This document shows positions 5,406 to 9,090 of a stretch of DNA of 9,090 nucleotides, in pieces. The first letter of the stretch is position 1; each line of letters opens with the position of its first letter. Origin of the DNA: an uncultured Collinsella sp. (GTDB taxonomy: Bacteria > Actinomycetota > Coriobacteriia > Coriobacteriales > Coriobacteriaceae); contig CAUHFS010000066.1 in NCBI GenBank assembly GCA_959605475.1, positions 1 through 9,090 on the forward strand. Direction: 5' to 3'. A model generated the notes under the pieces. That model saw nothing but the letters and a program-made list of their open reading frames with translations, searched no databases and was not told the origin of the DNA. Position numbers and translations under genes: made by a program.

Positions 5406-7246
5406 TGACCGATCTTGCATCCACCACACCACAATCGCTCGGTCGCGATCCCATGGTCGGCCTGCGCCTGGCGCGTGTCGACGGGTTTGAGCCGGCCATT
5501 GCGCTCGGTCAGGACGAACTGCCTGCCTATCTGCGTCGTTTTACGATACTGTTTGCCGACGATGCCACCATGCGCCGTGGCGGTATCGGCCGCGTGACGC
5601 GTGCCGTCAACGCCCAAGGCGAGGCCGTGGCACTCAAGCAGCTCATCTTGCCAACGTGCGATGAGTTTGACGATGCCGCCGCCCATGAGGCGCTGGTCGC
5701 CAAGTTCAAAGCGGCGTTTCGCGAGGAATACGAATGCCATCGCGCCCTTTCGGGCCTTAAGGGCTTTCCCCGCCTCTATGGCTGGGGCGAGGTCGACGGT
5801 GTGCCTGCAATTGTCATGGAATGGGTCGAGGGCGAGACGCTCGCCCGCTTGCGCTCGCGCTTTGCCGTGGACGATGCCGGCCGCCTATCGCCGCTTGTGG
5901 CGGCGCGTCTGGGTCGCGACCTGTTCGATCTGCTCTGCCGTATGAGCCTGGTGGGCGAGGGCTTTGTCCATCGCGATATCTCGCCCGCTAATATTATGGT
6001 GCGTACGGCGCGTCTACCGCTTGACCGGCAGCTTGCCGAGGGCACCTTTGACCTGTGCCTGATCGACTTTGGCTCGTCGCTGGCGCTTGAGCCTGCGTCG
6101 GCCGTGGCCGGTACCGGCGGCAAGGCGTCGTTTACGGAGCGCTATGCCACGCTGCGTCGCGCGACGGTTGCCTATGCCCCGCCCGAGATGCTCACCGACG
6201 ATATTCCCGACCTGCGCGCTTTGCGTATGTCGCCGGCGATCGACGTCTATGCCGCAGCAAGCACGGTTTACGAGCTCATTGCCGGCGCCGCGCCATACGA
6301 AGCCGCGCCGAGCACTTCGGGCACCTCGGGTTCGCGCAAAAAGACGCGCGACATCGCCAGCCCCTACCGTCTCAAGATGGACACGCTGCCCGACTATCCC
6401 ATTGGTGCCCATGCGCCCGGTTGCGATTTGACTCAGCTGCTTCGTCGTGAGCCCGATGTGGCGCTCGCTGCGGCCGAGCAGGCCCAGCAGCTGGGGCTTG
6501 AGCCGGATTCCGAGGAGCTACGCGATGCGCTGGCGTTTGTCGATGCCCAGCTGTTCGACGTGGTGATGGCCTGTCTGTCCAGCCATCAAAAAGATCGTCC
6601 CGAGCCGGCGGCGGTCGAGGCGGCGCTCTCGGCGTTTTGTGACCACTATGCGCAAAATGTCGGTCGTTCGCTCCGCGGCGAGCCGCTCACGCCGTGCCCC
6701 ATGGATGCGTCTGGCCGCGCGGTTCGTCGCGCGCTGATGGTCGGCGCGACGGTCGTCTGTGGCGTGGTTTGGGCTGTGGTCGTGGTTTCGGCCGCGCTGC
6801 TGGCGTCGGGCGCTCGCGTGACGGCGACTTTGGGATCGCTCGTGTGGTCTGGGTCGCTACCGGGTATTATTGCCGCACTGGCGTTGGCGCTGCCAGGCAT
6901 AGCCGGCGTTGCCGCGGGGGCACTTGCGCGCGATCGGCGCTCGGGCTTCCTGCAGGGTGTGCTTGCGCTTTCTGCCTGCGAGGTTCCGGTGCTGGTTGTG
7001 GCTGCATGTAGCGTATTTTCCCAACGCGCCGTGATGGGCGGCCTTGTTGCCGCTCTGGTTGCAACCTATACGCTTACGTGGTTTTTGCTTGCGATGGGCT
7101 TTGCCTTTGAACTTCCCGTTTCGGCACCGCGACGCACAAAAGCCCAGATGGCGACTCCGCTTGCCGGTGGAGCCGCAGCTGTCCGTACTTTTGGCGGACC
7201 TGTCGAAGTATCGTCCGATTCTATTTCTACGACCAAGGAGGCCTAG
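5402..7246 (+). CDS. Membrane Ser/Thr protein kinase (Hanks type) with four C-terminal membrane spans
   Basis: Phosphorylates Ser/Thr on proteins using ATP. In the 614 residues the P-loop RRGGIGRVTRA is at 58-68, the VALK lysine is K79, and an alpha-C glutamate is likely at 108 or 109. The catalytic loop HRDISPANIMV is at 190-200 (D192, N197), DFG at 222-224, and the APPE motif at 259-262. DVYAAAST (281-288) is the subdomain IX Asp region, and R399 in KDRP fits subdomain XI. All catalytic residues are present. Four hydrophobic segments follow (about 443-468, 484-508, 517-539 and 545-569) with very short loops. A Ser/Thr-rich cytoplasmic tail (570-614) ends the protein, so almost nothing is exposed outside. 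This differs from PknB-type kinases, which have one span and an external PASTA sensor. The ATG overlaps the upstream stop (ATGA) and has no strong ribosome site, implying translational coupling. A second ATG at 5405 is possible. The FHA gene follows after 3 nt. Kinase identity is sure; targets are unknown. Confidence 0.95.
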   Translation: MMTDLASTTPQSLGRDPMVGLRLARVDGFEPAIALGQDELPAYLRRFTILFADDATMRRGGIGRVTRAVNAQGEAVALKQLILPTCDEFDDAAAHEALVAKFKAAFREEYECHRALSGLKGFPRLYGWGEVDGVPAIVMEWVEGETLARLRSRFAVDDAGRLSPLVAARLGRDLFDLLCRMSLVGEGFVHRDISPANIMVRTARLPLDRQLAEGTFDLCLIDFGSSLALEPASAVAGTGGKASFTERYATLRRATVAYAPPEMLTDDIPDLRALRMSPAIDVYAAASTVYELIAGAAPYEAAPSTSGTSGSRKKTRDIASPYRLKMDTLPDYPIGAHAPGCDLTQLLRREPDVALAAAEQAQQLGLEPDSEELRDALAFVDAQLFDVVMACLSSHQKDRPEPAAVEAALSAFCDHYAQNVGRSLRGEPLTPCPMDASGRAVRRALMVGATVVCGVVWAVVVVSAALLASGARVTATLGSLVWSGSLPGIIAALALALPGIAGVAAGALARDRRSGFLQGVLALSACEVPVLVVAACSVFSQRAVMGGLVAALVATYTLTWFLLAMGFAFELPVSAPRRTKAQMATPLAGGAAAVRTFGGPVEVSSDSISTTKEA

Positions 7247-7249
7247 GTC

Positions 7250-8188
7250 ATGGCATCTCAAGTTGAGCTCACCCCATGCGGGGCCATGTTTGACATCTTT
7301 AAGCGCGCAGCGCATCTGAGCCATATCGAGCTGTGCGGCTTGGTGCTTTCGTCCCGTCCGCTCGCCGACGGCCGCAGCCCGCAGAGCCGAGCCGCCGATC
7401 GCTCTTGGGTTTCCCGCTTTATCGTTCGCGCGCCGGTCGGCACGCTTCAGCAGCGCTACTTTGCCGAATACGGTACCTCGGCTGCGCGTATTATGTCGCA
7501 ACTGGCCCTGCGCCAGCGCAATCCCATGGACTCCACGGCTGTAATCAATATGGTGTGCGGTCCTGCAGGTGAACCGATGGTACGCGCGCTCGAAGAGTGC
7601 CACCAGGACACGAATCTCTATCGCAACGCGCTCGATCGCCTGTCCCAGGCGGCGGAACTCATGCCCGCCGAGCGCGCCGAGGTCGTGCTGGTGCTGTTTG
7701 TCGCCGTCGGTTGTTCGGCGGATGTGCGGTCCTCGGTGAACTATGCCATCGACTACGCGAACGCGACCTGCGGCGGAGGCACATCCACGCCGCGTTCGCT
7801 TGGCATGTCGCTGACTGCGGGCGAACGCGAACCCGCCCCGGCGCACCCTTTGGGCTTGTTGCGCGTGCAAAACAGTTTTGTCGTGAGCGCCCCGCGCTGG
7901 ATTCAGCCGAGTGAGCAGGGTGTTGAGATTGGCGCGCTGGCCACTGGTGAGGGCGATATTACCGACGTCGGCGACGATGTCTCGGCCCGCCATGCCCATA
8001 TCTGGTGCGATGCTCAAAATATCTGGCACGTCGAGGACTTGTCGTCCACCAACGGAACCGTGGTGGTAAACGGGGCCACGCGCGTTTGCATTCAGGTCGA
8101 GCCCGGCCGTTCCGCCCAGCTCAATCCCGGCGACGAGCTCAAGCTCGGCGAATCCACTACCTATGCCATCCTCTTCGGTGCCCTCTAG
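7250..8188 (+). CDS. FHA-domain protein with an unrecognised N-terminal domain
   Basis: A 312-residue soluble protein. The C-terminal FHA domain (about 204-312) shows VEIGALATGEGDI (225-237), DDVSARHAHIW (242-252), HVEDLSSTNGT (260-270) and VNG (273-275). FHA domains bind phosphothreonine peptides and are usual partners or substrates of Hanks-type kinases. The Ser and His of the SxxH motif (S245, H248) and N268 are present. The Arg of the usual IGR motif is Ala here (IGA, 227-229), and the usual SR pair is SA, so phosphopeptide binding may be weak or different. The N-terminal about 190 residues are mostly helical-looking, with Cys at 10, 29, 103, 117, 155 and 174, and match nothing I know. 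No membrane segment or signal is convincing. AAGGAGG at 7235-7241 inside the kinase gene, 8 nt before the ATG, sets the start. It is the last gene of the operon, and the REP-like hairpin begins at its stop codon. Confidence 0.9.
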   Translation: MASQVELTPCGAMFDIFKRAAHLSHIELCGLVLSSRPLADGRSPQSRAADRSWVSRFIVRAPVGTLQQRYFAEYGTSAARIMSQLALRQRNPMDSTAVINMVCGPAGEPMVRALEECHQDTNLYRNALDRLSQAAELMPAERAEVVLVLFVAVGCSADVRSSVNYAIDYANATCGGGTSTPRSLGMSLTAGEREPAPAHPLGLLRVQNSFVVSAPRWIQPSEQGVEIGALATGEGDITDVGDDVSARHAHIWCDAQNIWHVEDLSSTNGTVVVNGATRVCIQVEPGRSAQLNPGDELKLGESTTYAILFGAL

Positions 8189-8240
8189 CCGGCAGTTAAG
8201 GACGTTCCTTTTCTGCCGGCACTTGGGGACACTCCTCGGC
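8188..8240. repeat. REP-like tandem palindromic units at the end of the operon
   Basis: GCCGGCAG (8188-8195) pairs with CTGCCGGC (8213-8220), and inside it AAGGA (8198-8202) pairs with TCCTT (8206-8210) around CGT. The two stems are separated by a 2-by-2 internal loop. A second, diverged copy starts at 8215: both copies fit GCCGGCA, one base, TT, two purines, GGAC, two bases, TCCT, with a 27-bp period. The shape (palindrome, tandem, at a gene's 3' end) is that of REP elements, which are typically dispersed in a genome. The hairpin probably also protects or ends the operon message, though no clean U-run follows. Confidence 0.6.
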
Positions 8241-8294
8241 GCGCCAGAGCCGGTCGCCTGGGGATGGAGAGGCCATTTTGGCCCTTGGCGGTCA

Positions 8295-9090
8295 GTCGGG
8301 GCGAAACTAGAAGATCTTTCCGATTCGCGGCTGTTCATGCTTGTAGAGCATCTAAAACAATAGGATGTTATTCTGGAATATGCCGGGTGCGTGAACTTGC
8401 CTGTCTTAGCCTTAATAAGGTATAGGGGAGTTTGGCTCAGGGGTTCCGTGTTGTTCTTCAGCGCAGTATTGTGGGACAGATTTGCTGAGATTGGCGCCTT
8501 ACACCGCAGAGCGCACGGAAGGCTCTCGATTTGTGTTCTGGCCCCAGAATACAGGGCCTGATACTTACCAACTGTGGCATGGATGTAACATCTGTAGAAA
8601 TCAACCCTTTTGTTGTCGACCTTTGTAAGAAAAACACTGCCATCAACTCTTTGGATGACGAAACTAGGGTGCTTGAGGGGAGCCTTTACTCCCCTCTGAG
8701 AGATGACTCATGTTTTTCGCTTGTCGTTGTGAATCCTCCGTTACTGCCGATTCCGGATGAGATTCCTTATCCCTTCGTTTGAGATGGAGGACAATCGGGT
8801 CTGGATAAAACACTTCGTATTCTTAAGGGTGGCGATACGCATTTAGAGAAAAACGGTAAATACTGCTAATAGGGGTGACGACGATGGTGCGGGGGCGACC
8901 CGCGATGCTCTCATCAATACGTCGGATACTTGGGAAATCAGGTCTAGATGCATGTATGATGATGCTGTGTGGCTATTCAATTAATCCGCGTTCCGAATGG
9001 GTGCAGGGTATAGCTGCGACATCGTATGCTTTTGACCCGGCGCGATACTCAGATATTTCTGAGGCGGTTGACGAAGTTTATACGCACAAT
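8295..9090 (+). pseudogene. Decayed SAM-dependent methyltransferase gene, runs off the right edge
   Basis: Three frames joined give one protein. Frame one contains LEDLSDSRLFMLVEHLKQ, a TAG at 8361-8363, then DVILEYAGCVNLPVLALIRY and, further on, VLWDRFAEIGA. A single missing base near 8498 moves the frame to LTPQSARKALDLCSG, the SAM-binding motif I (LDLCSGP, about 8525-8545). This runs on through TSVEINPFVVDLCKKN and VVVNPPLLPIPDEIPYPFV; NPP is the class I methyltransferase motif IV. TGA at 8780-8782 stands where Gly is expected, and DGGQSGLDKTLRILKGG follows in the same frame. A second missing base near 8863 shifts to LLIGVTTMV, and that frame stays open to the edge (SEWVQGIAATSYAFDPARYS). 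NPP-type enzymes methylate RNA, protein glutamine or small molecules; which applies cannot be told. No credible start codon or ribosome site is seen at its left end. The left boundary is approximate. Four independent lesions make loss of function near certain, unless the sequence has errors. Confidence 0.85.

Noticed and set aside
6857..8338. A 493-residue minus-strand open frame opposite the kinase and FHA genes
   Set aside because: It is antisense to two genes with clear motifs, its product is rich in Arg, His and Gly without domain signs, and long antisense frames are common in GC-rich DNA.
8884..9090. A new gene starting at ATG 8884 and running off the edge
   Set aside because: Its sequence continues the methyltransferase protein after the second frameshift (LLIGVTTMV then SEWVQGIAATSYAF), so it is the pseudogene's tail.

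Overview
The window is high-GC bacterial DNA whose gene order and protein style point to a Coriobacteriia-type actinobacterium, most like Collinsella. This is inferred from recognition of the proteins and cannot be proven here. The backbone is the common replication/repair cluster dnaX - ybaB/ebfC - recR, read on the + strand.

Layout. (1) 1-2479: dnaX, with its start codon cut by the left edge. It has a normal clamp-loader ATPase and a very long Pro/Ala linker that carries a recurring PW motif. (2) 2480-3323: a break in the cluster. A minus-strand single-pass membrane protein gene (2501-2974) faces dnaX. Its GTG start overlaps, by GTGA, the tail of an older minus-strand reading frame of which only about 36 clean codons survive. 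The rest is non-coding and holds a candidate promoter overlapped by a perfect 10-bp inverted repeat, a third copy of the half site, and two RNA hairpins upstream of ybaB. (3) 3324-4254: ybaB/ebfC and recR, 13 nt apart. (4) 4255-4499: a structured leader with two mutually exclusive palindromes and a textbook intrinsic terminator that ends exactly at the ribosome-binding site of the next gene. (5) 4500-8188: a tight three-gene operon. It encodes a membrane-anchored extracellular protein with a Ser/Gly stalk, a Ser/Thr protein kinase with four C-terminal membrane spans (ATGA overlap with the first gene), and an FHA-domain protein (3-nt gap). (6) 8188-8240: two imperfect tandem copies of a REP-like palindromic unit. 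(7) about 8295 to the right edge: a decayed SAM-dependent methyltransferase gene with two nonsense codons and two single-base frameshifts, still open at position 9090.

How the parts may work together. DnaX, YbaB/EbfC and RecR serve replication and recombinational repair. The second operon reads as a compact signalling module. The kinase has almost no extracytoplasmic part of its own, so the co-translated anchored protein is the natural candidate for a sensor or partner. The FHA protein is the natural cytoplasmic phospho-target or reader, although its FHA domain lacks the Arg that usually grips phosphothreonine. No phosphatase gene is visible in the window. The terminator in front of this operon suggests that its expression depends on readthrough or antitermination.
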